Shown one piece after another: positions 10,419-19,997 of a stretch of DNA of 64,000 nt. This DNA is from Zasmidium citrigriseum (Eukaryota; Ascomycota; Dothideomycetes; Mycosphaerellales; Mycosphaerellaceae). The notes below the pieces were generated by a model. The model was given only the letters and a program-made list of their open reading frames with translations, was not told the DNA's origin and searched no databases. Positions within the stretch are counted from its first letter, which is position 1. Each line of letters starts with the position of its first letter. The translations under genes were made by a program, and so were the position numbers. The DNA lies in NCBI GenBank assembly GCA_002786025.1, contig NHNW01000019.1, forward strand, positions 620,001 through 684,000, given 5' to 3'.

Positions 10419-12009
10419 ATGAAGACCCTCACTCTCGCTGGGCTCTTTGCCCCTTCCGTCATGGCTTGGCCATTCGTCTCAGACATCACGGGCATCAACC
10501 CATCGGATATGGACCGTCGTAGTGAGCTAGAGGCTCGTCAACAGCCCGGCTCCGCTGCTACCTGCCCCTTCAACCCGGCCCCTCACCAGTACGCTGCTCC
10601 GATCACGACGCAGTACCCCTACTGCGGTGCGGCTGGTGGTGTCCCTGGCAAGCAGACGTGCACGAATAACCTCGTCCCTGCGAAGGTGCGTCCAAGACGT
10701 GACATGATCGTACTGGATTTCTGCTGACCTTTTCTTGTAGGGCGACAAAGCCCATCAGTGGGTCCCAGCTGGCAAGAACGACATCCGTGGTACGCAAACT
10801 CAAGGGCAGAAGCCCATCCTGCGACATATCTGAGACATCTACTGACCTTCCACCCTTTACTTGAAGGCCCATGCCCAGGTTTGAACACTGCTGCCAACCA
10901 CAACTTCCTTGGCCACGATGGTATCACCAACTTCACCGAGCTTGTGGACATGCAGCAGAACGTCTACGGCGTTGGCTACGACTTGGCTGTCCTTCTCGCT
11001 ACCCTTGGTGTGGGCCTTGATGGCGACCCAGTCACGACCAAGCTGTCGATTGGATGTGATGCCTCAAACAGGACTGCTGCTCCTGGCAACCCCAATCCAG
11101 AGCTTGGTCTTGATGGACACAAGTATGTCAAGCTTAATACCGATTGTTGGGACCCATCACTAATGCTCTCCAGCAAATTCGAAGGTGATACATCTCTGAC
11201 CAGGAACGACTATGTAAGCAGTCACCCATATTGTATATCTGAGACATGCGTTGACCACCTTCAAGTTCACCGCAAACGGAGACAACTTCATGTTCAATTC
11301 GACGCTTTATGGTTATATGCTTGGTTACTGCCGCAACAACTGCAGCCTAGACCAGCTCGCAGCATACAGGTGAGAAGATCGGAGGCGATCTGGATGTGTC
11401 TTGAGGCATTTACTGACCTTCCGTCAGGTACTTCCGCTACCAACAGTCCCTCAACCAGAACGGCAACTTCTACTTCGGTCCCAAGTCTGTCCTCCTCTAC
11501 GGCGCGGCGTCGTTCCTCTACGAGCTCTTCCCATCGCTCGGTGACCAAGGCAACCCGGACACGAACACCATGAATTACTTCTGTACGTATCCCACCCCTC
11601 TCAGGTTATTGAGCCTCCACTAACCCTCATCACAGTCATCCGCGAACAACTCCCACCAAACTGGTACTCCCGCGCCACGCCCTACACCATCCCCGACGTC
11701 GCCGCCGAGATCTTCAAAATGTACCAAGAGTACCCCGTCGCTTTCGGCGGCAACACCGGCAAGCCCAACTCTTTCGTCGGCATCGGCGAGGCAGGCCCAT
11801 ACTTCAGCAACAATAAGTTCAGCGGGACGCCACAGGGTGTTGCTTGTCTGTTGTACCAGATCGCCACGGAGAATACACCTTCCAGCCTTGGTGGTGGCGG
11901 TGATGGGGGTAGCGATTCGGCTTTCCAGTGGGCTGCTGGGCAGTTGAATCCGATTTACAAGGGGAACTCGTTTTTGAGTCCTTGTCCTTTGAACTACAAC
12001 AGTGCGTAA
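10419..12009 (+). CDS. Secreted heme-thiolate peroxidase (unspecific peroxygenase / chloroperoxidase family)
   Basis: This predicted extracellular enzyme uses H2O2 at a Cys-ligated heme to oxygenate or halogenate organic substrates. Six exons fit by phase: 10419-10685, 10741-10789, 10867-11213, 11266-11369, 11428-11582 and 11636-12009, giving 431 aa, long for the family. A signal peptide (about residues 1-16, ending SVMA) is followed by a probable propeptide with DRR. The heme-ligand motif PCPGLN (Cys108) and the following N..ANHNFLGHDGI match the peroxygenase signature. EGDTSLTR (Glu211, Asp213, Arg218) is the acid-base and Mg-site motif of the long 'EGD' group. It ends 283 bp before the first gene of the CVNH array, on the same strand. 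The closest known enzymes act on aromatics and alkanes; the natural substrate is unknown. Confidence 0.88.
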
Positions 12010-12292
12010 AGCGCTGTTGACAGGGAGCAAGAGGCGGGAATGGACCTCGAAGGGTTAGTATGTCTGGCGATGGAATGATTGGTATGTCAGGGCTTTTGCT
12101 ATGTTGTTTACGAGGGGAAGCAAATCTCAATTCCATTGAGGTTGCATGGAGCGAATAGCGGAAGATGTTTTCTATCTCTCTGCCAAATCTTCGAGCGGCG
12201 TCTACTCATGACTGGAAGACATTCGAAGCACGCTTCAACACAACCTTTCAGACTTGCTCCATCAGTTCTTGTGCCTCTCGCCCGACAGAACC

Positions 12293-12824
12293 ATGCGACC
12301 ATCCGCATTCCTCCACCTTGCTCTCCTCCCGCTCGTCACCGCTCAGGGAGGCTTCACATCGTCCTGCGGCGACTGCCTCTTCCCACACCGCCTTAATAAC
12401 AATACTCTCACTTTCCAATGCGAGTGCGCGACCTCGCCCTCGCGACCCAATAAAACCTCGACCATCGACCTCCTCCCTCACCTCGGCCTCGTCTATTTTA
12501 ACAACGACGAAGTTTTGAGGTGGAATCAGTAAGTTTCGTTCTTCACTTGTGGTCGAAGAGATATGGGCATTTGTAAGGGATCACTAACGCAGAGGGTAGA
12601 GGACGCAATATCGGCGGACAATGCTTCATCGGGCACCCTCTCATCACGTACGATCGACCCGACTGGGGAGCGGCTTTATTGCAGCTGTTCTGTAAGGAGC
12701 TTTCTTGGCTGGATATTGATTTGAGTAAGTTCTGTCTTGGTTGTCATGGTTGGGGTCATCTACTGATGGGCTGTGTGATCAAGACCGATATATCACGAAT
12801 GACAACGGCGTTTTGAGAGGGTAG
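12293..12824 (+). CDS. CVNH-like secreted protein, array copy 1
   Basis: A 133-aa secreted protein, exons 12293-12528, 12600-12724 and 12784-12824. The signal peptide ends near LVTAQ. Repeat 1 opens GGFTSSCGDC and closes before VLRWN; repeat 2 begins after intron 1 with GRNIGGQCF and ends RYITNDNGVL. This order (F..SC, then a C-rich strand, a [IF]DL strand, an N.DG-type turn and a final L, twice) is the cyanovirin-N homology fold, a small lectin-like barrel. Intron 1 ends at the GGTAG at 12591-12599, the only nearby acceptor that avoids a stop. Intron phases are 2 and 1, as in the other six copies. It is the most divergent copy, with an insertion (FPHRLNN) in repeat 1. Sugar binding is likely by analogy but not shown. 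Confidence 0.75.
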
Positions 12825-12830
12825 GGTTGG

Positions 12831-13248
12831 ATTCAGGGGTTGGATGTATCCATTGCTTCTTCAAAGGAGGCGAGAGATTTTACTGAGATTTTGGGCACGC
12901 CTCCCTCCCAACGGCTGTCTATGTTGCGTGATTGTTGACGTAATCTGACCGTATCATTGTTTTGTTGGATATGTAGTCATGCGGGAAGGGCGCTCGGATT
13001 TGTTGTACATCATGACGTTCTTCTTCGATTGTTGATAGCAGTTGGACCATCAACGAAGACAATCATTCTGAGCAGTTCTACATAAGCCTTCAGGGTTCAT
13101 ACCTTTCTTCTCTCTTTTCTGTCAACTAGCACGCTCAAGCAGCCTCGATTGGTCTCCAACATCGACACTACGCACAGCTTACAGCGCTTCCCTGAACTGA
13201 CCTTGGCCTACTCAACCACAGCTCACCCATCACGCTCGAGCCCCTAAA
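12831..13248 (+). promoter_or_regulatory. Upstream region of CVNH copy 2
   Basis: The region starts with ATTCAGGGG (12831), a motif seen again before copies 4, 5 and 7. ATTTGTTGTACAT at 12998-13010 resembles the 16-nt box before copies 5-7. A weak TATA (CTACATAAG, about 13,079-13,087) lies 165 bp before the ATG, followed by a CT-rich leader. Confidence 0.4.
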
Positions 13249-13805
13249 ATGAGGCTCTTCACTCTACTCACCCTTGCCATGATCCCCTTCGCTCTCGCCC
13301 ACGATACCGACCATGAGGGCTTCACGCACTACTGCACCGATTGCGGCACAACGGAAACCTATCTCCTTGCCTGCTACTGTATCAGTAGCAGTGTGTCCGG
13401 CCTAACAGCTATCGACCTGAAGCATTTCGTTGGCTACGAGTCAAATCAGACCTCCGGGGAGCGGTTGGCCTGGATGTCAGAGTAAGTTCCCCATCCTGTA
13501 ATGCGAATGAAGCATTTCTGTTCAAAAGCCATTCCAAGTTGACATTGTGAAAGGGGCGGCGGCGGTTTCAATGAGTCGTGCATGTTTGGATCTGTGGTTT
13601 TCGATTACAATGAGCACACGGCTTGGATGACTGCGACTTGCAGCGGTCAGGAGGAGCGACTGAACTTGCGTATGTGTCCACTTCCTTTGCCGTCGTTGTT
13701 TGGTCAGACATCGTCCCACTGACACTTGCTGGTATAGATGAGTACATAGACGATTGGGCGGGCACACTGGGCTCCCACGATGCAGATCCTGCGGATGACG
13801 AATAG
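13249..13805 (+). CDS. CVNH-like secreted protein, array copy 2
   Basis: A 138-aa protein, exons 13249-13481, 13554-13669 and 13738-13805 (phases 2 and 1). The signal peptide ends at ALAH. Repeat 1 has GFTHYCTDC, then LLACYC, AIDLKHFVGY and RLAWM; repeat 2 has GGGFNESCMFG, a YNEHTAW strand, TATC, LNLHEYI and WAGTL. Four Cys in repeat 1 and two in repeat 2 suggest disulfides suited to secretion. The C-terminus is unusually acidic (ending DADPADDE) beyond the last CVNH strand. The YNEHTA stretch is shared with copy 4, so copies 2 and 4 are probably a recent pair. Confidence 0.77.
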
Positions 13806-14282
13806 AGATATCGATCTGACTTGCTTCTGGTTTTTCAGATGCACTATCTCAATGCCCAGTGGTTCTCGGTAGCTGTTGCAGCGAGTGAGTGGCATTTCTG
13901 TGCGTATAAGGCGTTCAACTTTCGCGTTGCTTTGACATGTGAGGAAGGTGTGATTGCAGTGGGTACGAGCACCTTTTTGGATGCTCCTGCTGTTTGGCAC
14001 AAGGTCATGAGGAAAGTGCGTTGGAGTTTTTGTTGTCCGTCACGCTTGCTCTTCACTTTTCCAGGGCATGTGACCATCAATGATAAGAGCTCCCTAGTCA
14101 TGTGCTCGAGAGTAATGCGATTCCGAATACTGCATAAGCCTCTATTGCAAGAGTCTCTTCTTTCTCTCCTCCGACTACACTTGAACCACATCGACCACTC
14201 TTCGACATCGACTTTCCTCAACAGCTAATAGCCGCCTTGAACCAATACCGTACATCTCATCCGCCACGAACAATCTCCGACG

Positions 14283-14806
14283 ATGCATCCCTTCGCCCTC
14301 ATCTCACTCGTGCTGGTCGCTGTCGCCATCACTCCCGCATTAGGTCGACATGGCTTCATGCACAGCTGCTGGAACTGCAACATCGACAACTCCTACATGA
14401 TCACCTGCGCCTGCGCCGGTAGCGGCACACTCAACGAGACCACCTTCCAACTTGACGACTACGTCGGCTACAACAAGGAGGAAGAGGTTGGATCTCGCCT
14501 GGTCTGGCTGAAAGAGTAAGTGTTCCTCCTTGCCTGTGTACAATCACTCCGATTCTAACTCTTCACCCGAAGCGGCGGTGACAGTTTCACGAAGTCTTGC
14601 GAAATGGGTTGGTTGATTTTCGACGAAGGAACTCACTCGGCTCCCTTGGCTGTGAAGTGTGGGAAGGGAAATGATGAGACTAATGAGGGCATGGATATCG
14701 GTGAGTGGATCCCCTGACTCTAAGGTCTAGAGATCTTTGCACTAACTTGTTTGATTCAGATGAATACCTCATGAACATCAACGGCGAGCTGATGTCCTAC
14801 GAATGA
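14283..14806 (+). CDS. CVNH-like secreted protein, array copy 3
   Basis: A 135-aa protein, exons 14283-14515, 14573-14700 and 14760-14806. The signal peptide ends near TPALG. Repeat 1 is GFMHSCWNC, MITCACAG, FQLDDYVGY, RLVWL; repeat 2 is GGDSFTKSCEMG, then VKCG, MDIDEYLMNINGEL. The ending DEYL.N..GELMSYE is almost the same as copy 4 (DEFLWNKQGELVSYE), a clear paralogy mark. Both introns (57 and 59 nt) have GTAAGT/GTGAGT donors. NET in repeat 1 is a possible N-glycosylation site. Predicted extracellular, probably carbohydrate-binding by fold. Confidence 0.8.
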
Positions 14807-15366
14807 AGTTAGAATAGTAATCGATTGGGGATTCATTAAAGCGGCAGAGTGCTTGCGATGTGAGTATATGGCTTCTCTTGGCCTCATTCTGGATAGGAGA
14901 AAGCATCTCTAATTCATTGAGTGTGAAGCGTTTTGCTGAATATTGCCTATATGAAGTCTTGTTTCGCCAACCAACCTGACTCAGGGGCTGAGCAGGCGGT
15001 TTGTCGTTTTCAATGAGGCAAAGTGCATGTTTGCAATCTTTATTATAGATTCAATTTCTCTCATGTCAGGTCTATACATTTGTTTGTGAAAAAGCACTGC
15101 CGATCAATTGGCTTGTATTGTACTCATCACCAGGGGCGTGCAGCAAAGAGAATTGCAATCGCTGCACGAACCCTTGATAATCACTACACATGCTCTTCTG
15201 TTTACTTCTTCGAGGACAAACGCTCGTTGAACTTCTATATAAGGGTCGATAATTTCTCCAGAGTACAGTTTCCACTTTCATTATCATCATCAACCTCTCT
15301 CGGTCATCGTTTCACGTTCGACATACTTAAGCACTCTTCAAGCCTTGACAAATCCTACCTCCTAAG
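14807..15366 (+). promoter_or_regulatory. Upstream region of CVNH copy 4, with TATA box far from its gene
   Basis: GACTCAGGGGCTGAGC at 14,978-14,993 matches the element before copy 5. At 15,200-15,245 the region resembles the promoter of copy 7: a TCTGTTTAC box, then GGACAAACG and TCTATATAAGG (TATA at 15,236-15,243). In copies 5-7 the TATA lies 90-175 bp before the ATG, but here it is 740 bp before it because an AT-rich insertion follows. Confidence 0.5.
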
Positions 15367-15897
15367 TCAGGCCCTCGAGAGCGAGGGAAAATTGTGGTGG
15401 TGGGTTCCTCGCTTGCGAGGGCCTGAGAACAAGACCCTCGAAATCCTCACTTTTGCGCCAAGACTGCCTTAGATTTGCCCTCTCGAGTAAGAACTCGACA
15501 ACTACGACGGCTACAACCTATTTAAGTATATAAATGTACTCGTATTACCTATCTCTCGGAGCTCCTAAACTTTTTACTTTAAGAACACGACGTCGCAAGA
15601 TTCGTCCTCGACGCCTTAGTCGGATAGCGGGAAAATGGGTTTCCTTTGTACAGTTTTAATTCTACATCGTACCCTAAAACCTAGTTTAAAATATGTTTTA
15701 ATCGATTTCTCGTTAGTATAGCTAGAACCAAGGGATATTTTTAAGAACTAAGAGTGTTGCGTTACGTTGTCGCGTTCGAAAAGGTGGCCAGTTTGGGCGT
15801 CGCGATAAGCCGAAAATAAGGATTTAGTGGGTGTTGTCCTCAGGCGCTTCGCAAAAGCTCAGCCTCGCCTAGGGGTCGGCTTTTGCGAATGCGCCTG
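15367..15897. mobile_element. AT-rich repeat relic with hairpin ends, inserted in the leader of CVNH copy 4
   Basis: A ~530-bp block bounded by two imperfect hairpins. The left one has arms 15367-15386 and 15407-15426 (about 18 of 20 paired); the right one has arms 15841-15858 and 15879-15897 (one bulge). Between about 15,460 and 15,830 the DNA is AT-rich and TA-rich with few CpA/TpG, like the RIP-mutated repeats at the right of the window, and has no open frame. Both hairpins begin with TCAGGC or CAGGC. I cannot name a family and see no clear target-site duplication. A non-autonomous (MITE-like) element is one reading; the block's limits are approximate. Confidence 0.4.
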
Positions 15898-15979
15898 AAC
15901 ACGGAGGCAGGACAAATCGTCGAGGATCTTCAACAGCTTCAACAAAATCCATCAGCCATCATACCACGCCACGCCAATC

Positions 15980-16516
15980 ATGCACTTCTTCAGCCTTGTA
16001 TCCTTCGCTGTCACTCTCGCCGCGGCTCATGGTGGCGGCGATGGCTTCACCAACAGCTGCGGAGACTGCGAAATGAGCGAAAACTACGATCTGGAATGCG
16101 CCTGCAAGGGCGGCTCGAATTCCCACACCACCTTCGATCTCAAGCCGTACATCGGCTATGATTCCGACAAAGAGGCCGGACACCGGTTGGTCTGGCTGCC
16201 AGGGTAAGTTCTCTATCACTTGACATCTAAGCCTGATACTAAAGTCTGCAAAGGGGCGGCACCAGCTTCATGGATTCGTGCTTCATGGGCAATGTCAATA
16301 TCGACTACAATGAACATACGGCTGTGTTTACAGCTGAGTGTGGTGAGGACCTCGACGAGGATGAGAGCATCGATATTGGTAACTTCTTCCTACGCGACTG
16401 TCGGAGCTTCTCATGCTGACTCTTTTGATATAGATGAGTTCTTGTGGAACAAGCAAGGTGAATTGGTGTCCTACGAGAAGTTTGACTCGAGGAAGCGAGG
16501 TCTTTTTTTTGCTTGA
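15980..16516 (+). CDS. CVNH-like secreted protein, array copy 4
   Basis: A 143-aa protein, exons 15980-16203, 16254-16378 and 16434-16516. It is the clearest CVNH copy. After a signal peptide ending LAAAH come GFTNSCGDC, LECACKGG, TTFDLKPYIGY, RLVWLPG; then GGTSFMDSCFMG, YNEHTAVFTAEC, IDIDEFLWNKQGEL. Aligned by eye with cyanovirin-N, the F..(S/T)C, L...C, (I/F)DL and DG/GxL positions fall in order in both repeats. The tail KFDSRKRGLFFA is longer and more basic than in its relatives. The leader appears to carry an inserted relic (15367-15897), so expression may differ from the sister genes. Confidence 0.82.
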
Positions 16517-16747
16517 TCTGATGGCGAGATCGAGGAACGGCGAAGCGGGAGTGTTGCATAGCACCTTGTTAGGTCATCGATGGGGAGATGGTAGGCAGTC
16601 GAGCGTTCTGCGTGCGTACATTGAAATGTAGATAGGCTATAGCTTCTCCTATATCGTTGGTTCTAAGTCTTATACTATGCGTTGATTCCTGCTATGCGCT
16701 ATTGATTCCAATATGACTGATCATGGACGATTCTTGGATCTGTCGGG

Positions 16748-16760
16748 ATTCAGGGGCTGA
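16748..16760 (+). promoter_or_regulatory. Conserved ATTCAGGGGCTGA element, copy before CVNH copy 5
   Basis: The same core occurs at 12831 (ATTCAGGGG), 14979 (ACTCAGGGGCTGAG) and 19103 (ATTCAGGGG), each about 370-420 bp before the next gene of the array, or downstream of the previous one. For copy 4 the distance is about 470 bp once the inserted relic is discounted. Confidence 0.4.
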
Positions 16761-16940
16761 GCGTACACACCATAATAGGCATGCAGTCTTTAGCGATTAA
16801 TTTGTCCTCGAAGTGTGCTTACTTGTTTCATTCCGTATGATCGAATCATCCTTCAGCAGTCATATTTGACAACTTGTTGCATGTCGCTGTTGTTTGATCT
16901 TGCACATGAGTAGTTGGAACATCAATTGTCTAGCGGGACG

Positions 16941-16956
16941 TTTGTCGTACAAACCC
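16941..16956 (+). promoter_or_regulatory. GTACAAACCC promoter box of CVNH copy 5
   Basis: TTTGTCGTACAAACCC matches 14 of 16 bases of the box before copies 6 and 7. A TATA-like CTACATAAAAGG follows at 16,977-16,988, 165 bp before the ATG. Confidence 0.45.
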
Positions 16957-17151
16957 ACATTTGACCTCCTGGAATACTACATAAAAGGTCAAAATTTGAT
17001 GCTCCTTCTTCGGTATTCGACTAACATCCACCTATCGTCTTGCGACCTCTGTCTCATTGAACCCTTTTGAAAGATCCCGATAGCCCCTGAAAGCCCCTAT
17101 TCGACATCGTCCAGCCAATACTTTAACAAACTCCGTCGACAACATCCAACC

Positions 17152-17633
17152 ATGAGGTCCTCAAAGCTACTTGCTCTCGCCTCTGTAATCCTCACCGTCT
17201 CCGCCGGCGGCTTCGGCCGCACCTGTCGCTTTTGCACCATTAATAACAACTACGAACTCACCTGTGCCTGTGGTGACGGCACCCGGGGAGAAAGACGTTC
17301 AACAATCGCACTCAATGACTACTTGTCCTGGTTCGCCGAAGAGTCTCAATTCTTATGGCAGTGAGTTACAGAACGTAACTTCCGGCAAGTCGAAGCTGAA
17401 CTTCTTCCCAGAGAAGGTGGTGGTGTCGCCGGTGACTGCGCGATCGATCCAAAACTGCCATTGGTGGACGAGGGATTGATGACTCTAAGAATAAGTTGCG
17501 ATGGTGACAGAATTTTTGAACTGGGTGAGCGGTATCGATTTGCTATTGTTGGGAACCTTCGCTGACTACCATTGGTCTTCCAGATAAGTTCATTAGCAAT
17601 GTCGATGGAAATTTAGTTGCCGATTCGGTGTAG
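17152..17633 (+). CDS. CVNH-like secreted protein, array copy 5
   Basis: The shortest copy, 123 aa, exons 17152-17360, 17412-17524 and 17584-17633. The signal peptide ends TVSAG. Repeat 1: GFGRTCRFC, LTCACGDG, STIALNDYLSW, QFLWQ. Repeat 2: EGGGVAGDC, a strand with LRISCDG, then ELDKFISNVDGNL, the most canonical N.DG.L ending in the array. The donor of intron 1 is GTGAGT, and the exon end CA gives Gln across the junction, as in copy 1. The GERR stretch in repeat 1 makes it more basic than its sisters. Same two-repeat CVNH plan; ligand unknown. Confidence 0.77.
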
Positions 17634-17956
17634 TGAGAGAAATTGCTAGGGTTGGAAGTTCTGCGTTGGCGTGCCTGCCTAGTCATATGAAGCGTTTGGT
17701 CCATGGCGTGTGAGAGTTGGTTTTATGTAGGCTGCATGTAGTCGATTATAAGCCTTGCCGCAAATCTTGTTCATGACGTGATTACGATTCAGATTGATCA
17801 GTTGTTCAAGATTCAGTGGCCAGCCTTCGCGGTCGCTATCCATTTGTTTCCGTGGCGATAGGCCTGTATACTTGTCAGTTATAAAAACGACTAAGCAGGC
17901 AATGGATAACGTGTTCCATGTTGCCGTTTGGAAGCGTCAAGCATCGATCAACGACA

Positions 17957-17972
17957 ATTGTTGTACAAACCC
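17957..17972 (+). promoter_or_regulatory. ATTGTTGTACAAACCC promoter box of CVNH copy 6
   Basis: All 16 bases are identical to the box at 19321-19336 before copy 7. It contains the palindrome TTGTACAA. The TATA box ATTTATAAG at about 18,011-18,019 is 120 bp before the ATG. Confidence 0.5.
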
Positions 17973-18135
17973 TCTGTTTCCCTCGGCAAGCACAAACGCC
18001 CCCGAGCCTCATTTATAAGACCATTGCGAGGTTGGAGCCTCTCCCATTCATTCTGCCTTCCTCAAGCAACTCGAATCCACAGATCTTCCCAAAGAACTTG
18101 ACCATCAACGACTCAAAACCCATACCACGCCTAAG

Positions 18136-18849
18136 ATGCAACTCTCTAAGGTCCTTACAATGGCCGCAATGGCCCTCACGGTCACAGCCACTGGTTTTAC
18201 CAGCACCTGCCACGACTGCAACATCTCCCCAGAATACATCGTTCTCTGTATTTGCCACTACGGTCCCCCAGAAGACGTCAAAGAAGCCGCAGCCGGAGTC
18301 TGCCTCAAGAGCCATCTCTCCTGGATCGAGGAAGGTAATCAGCTGGTTTGGGGGTGAGTTCTCAATACTGATTCTTTACGAAACTCAAGCTCAAGGTCTT
18401 GCACAGTGAGGGTGGCTTCGATCAGAACTGCTCCATGACAGCCGGTCCGCTTGCTGTTGATGCTTCGACGGGCGAGGCGAAGGTGACGGCGGAGTGTCAT
18501 GGGCCAGTGGAGATTGACATTGGTGAGTGCCTTACGGTAGTTGATTTTGTTGAGCGCTGTATGGCTGACAGTATTGGTCGATTCAGGCGGGTATATTAAC
18601 AATCAAGCTGGCGTCATGGAGGCTGTGCCGCCGGTGATAGATGGAACAGCGGCGGCCACGGCCACGGCCATGACCTCGTCCTCGTCCTCGTCTACTGCAA
18701 CGACACTCAGCACCGAGACTGTCAGTTCGGAGACGGTCGGTTCGGAGACAATCAGTTCGGAGACAGTCAGCTCGGAGACGGTCAGTGCGACGACACTCAG
18801 TACTGAGACAACGAGTACGGAGATGCTCAGCACGACGACCACAGCCTAG
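18136..18849 (+). CDS. CVNH-like secreted protein with Ser/Thr-rich repeat tail, array copy 6
   Basis: A 198-aa protein, exons 18136-18353, 18407-18522 and 18587-18849. The signal peptide ends TVTATG. Repeat 1: GFTSTCHDC, IVLCIC, an insertion (PPEDVKEAAAG), LKSHLSW, QLVWG. Repeat 2: EGGFDQNCSM, VTAECHG, then GGYINNQAGVM. Exon 3 does not stop there but adds about 80 residues: Ala/Thr/Ser, then nine pentapeptides of the type (T/S)VSSE, encoded by a 15-bp minisatellite. Such a tail is likely O-mannosylated and could act as a wall-anchoring or spacer stalk; no GPI signal is evident. The tail is absent from the other six copies. Confidence 0.77.
18706..18840 (+). repeat. 15-bp coding minisatellite, nine units
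   Basis: Units of the form GTCAGTTCGGAGACG repeat nine times in frame in exon 3 of CVNH copy 6, with unit-to-unit changes mainly at third positions and in units 6-9. The array gives the SSETV-type pentapeptide tail. Repeat number is likely to vary between strains. Confidence 0.85.
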
Positions 18850-19320
18850 AGCTATCGGGTCCCCGTGCGTTGGGATCTTGTGTTGGTCATGGGTCTTAGG
18901 ATTGCGTTGGGGCTTTGGCACCCGGTTCGTAGTCTGTTGACCACGAAGGCTTTCGTAGTGGCATTTTGCCCCAGCGTCGTGAGCGTTCTGAATGGCAATC
19001 GTTTGGACTTGCAGTAGATATATTATGTGTCATTTGGTTCCCAAGGTTACTATGTAGGACTGCTTATGTCAAGTGTCGCCTATTTGAGATCAACGTACCG
19101 TGATTCAGGGGCAAGGCTGAGGATGATTCCAGCGGGCGTGCAATTTCCGGAGCAAGCTGAGTGCTGTAGAACCATGATCCTTGTGGTGGCGCGTGTGTTG
19201 TGCGGGCTCTTGCCAGAGACAGGCTATTGCGTGTTGGGATTGTTTGGTTTCCAGCCTTCGAAAACGTAGGTTGGCCTGTATCACGACCCTGTCAGTGTGC
19301 TCACGGCAATGAGAACGACG

Positions 19321-19336
19321 ATTGTTGTACAAACCC
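19321..19336 (+). promoter_or_regulatory. ATTGTTGTACAAACCC promoter box of CVNH copy 7
   Basis: This is identical to the box at 17957-17972 and is likewise followed by a CTGTTT stretch and a TATA box (TATAAA, 19,377-19,382), 94 bp before the ATG. Confidence 0.5.
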
Positions 19337-19470
19337 TTCTGTTTACTCCCTCAAAGACAAACGGTGTCGAGAGGAGTATAAAATGGTCGAGAAGTCTGAG
19401 CCCTTCCCCTTCCTTGTAGCAGCCTTTGATAGCCTCTTGACAGTCTTCAACCCACTTCCGCCCTTCAACC

Positions 19471-19997
19471 ATGCAACTCACCACCCTGCTTTCCCTCGCC
19501 ACGCTGGCTCTGACTGCCGCCGCAAAGACGACGCTTCCCTTCACCAAGAAATGCGGCGACTGCACCGCAACCGACGCCGTAATAACCTGCCGCTGCTGTA
19601 ACGGTGAGAAGTTCGTGCCCGGGACCATCGACCTTAACAAATGGGTCGAGTACAACTCCGGCGCCGACCCAGTCTTGCAATGGATCGCAGGGTAAGTCTC
19701 CCAAGCAACCACTCTTTGTCAACTCGAGACTGACGTCTGGGAAAGAGAAAGCGGCACCAGTAACGGCTTCATCACCGCCGGTGGATGCACCTTCGAGAGC
19801 GTCACATTTGATTATGCTGCCGACACTGCCTCGCTGATGGCGATGTGTGGGAATCCTCAGGTCCACGCCGAGCTTCATTTGGGTGAGTGACGAGTCTTGC
19901 GGCTTTGCCTTGTGCTGGGAGAGGATAGTCGTGCTGATGTCTATTTTCAGAAACCTGGATCCAGAATGAGGATGGTAATTTGACATCCTCTGCATAG
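19471..19997 (+). CDS. CVNH-like secreted protein, array copy 7
   Basis: The last copy, 132 aa, exons 19471-19691, 19752-19882 and 19951-19997. The signal peptide ends TAAAK. Repeat 1: PFTKKCGDC, ITCRCCNG (an extra Cys beside the usual CxC), GTIDLNKWVEY, VLQWIAG. Repeat 2: GTSNGFITAGGC, FDYAADTASLMAMCG, then ETWIQNEDGNL. The odd number of Cys in repeat 1 could allow a dimer. The 5' sequence MQLTTLLSLA resembles copy 6 (MQLSKVLTMA), and both share the 16-nt promoter box, so copies 6 and 7 look like neighbours by duplication. No further copy is found downstream. Confidence 0.78.

Noticed and set aside
15841..15897. Strong hairpin considered as a transcription terminator
   Set aside because: Intrinsic hairpin terminators are bacterial; here it lies upstream of a fungal gene at the edge of a repeat relic and is better read as part of that relic.
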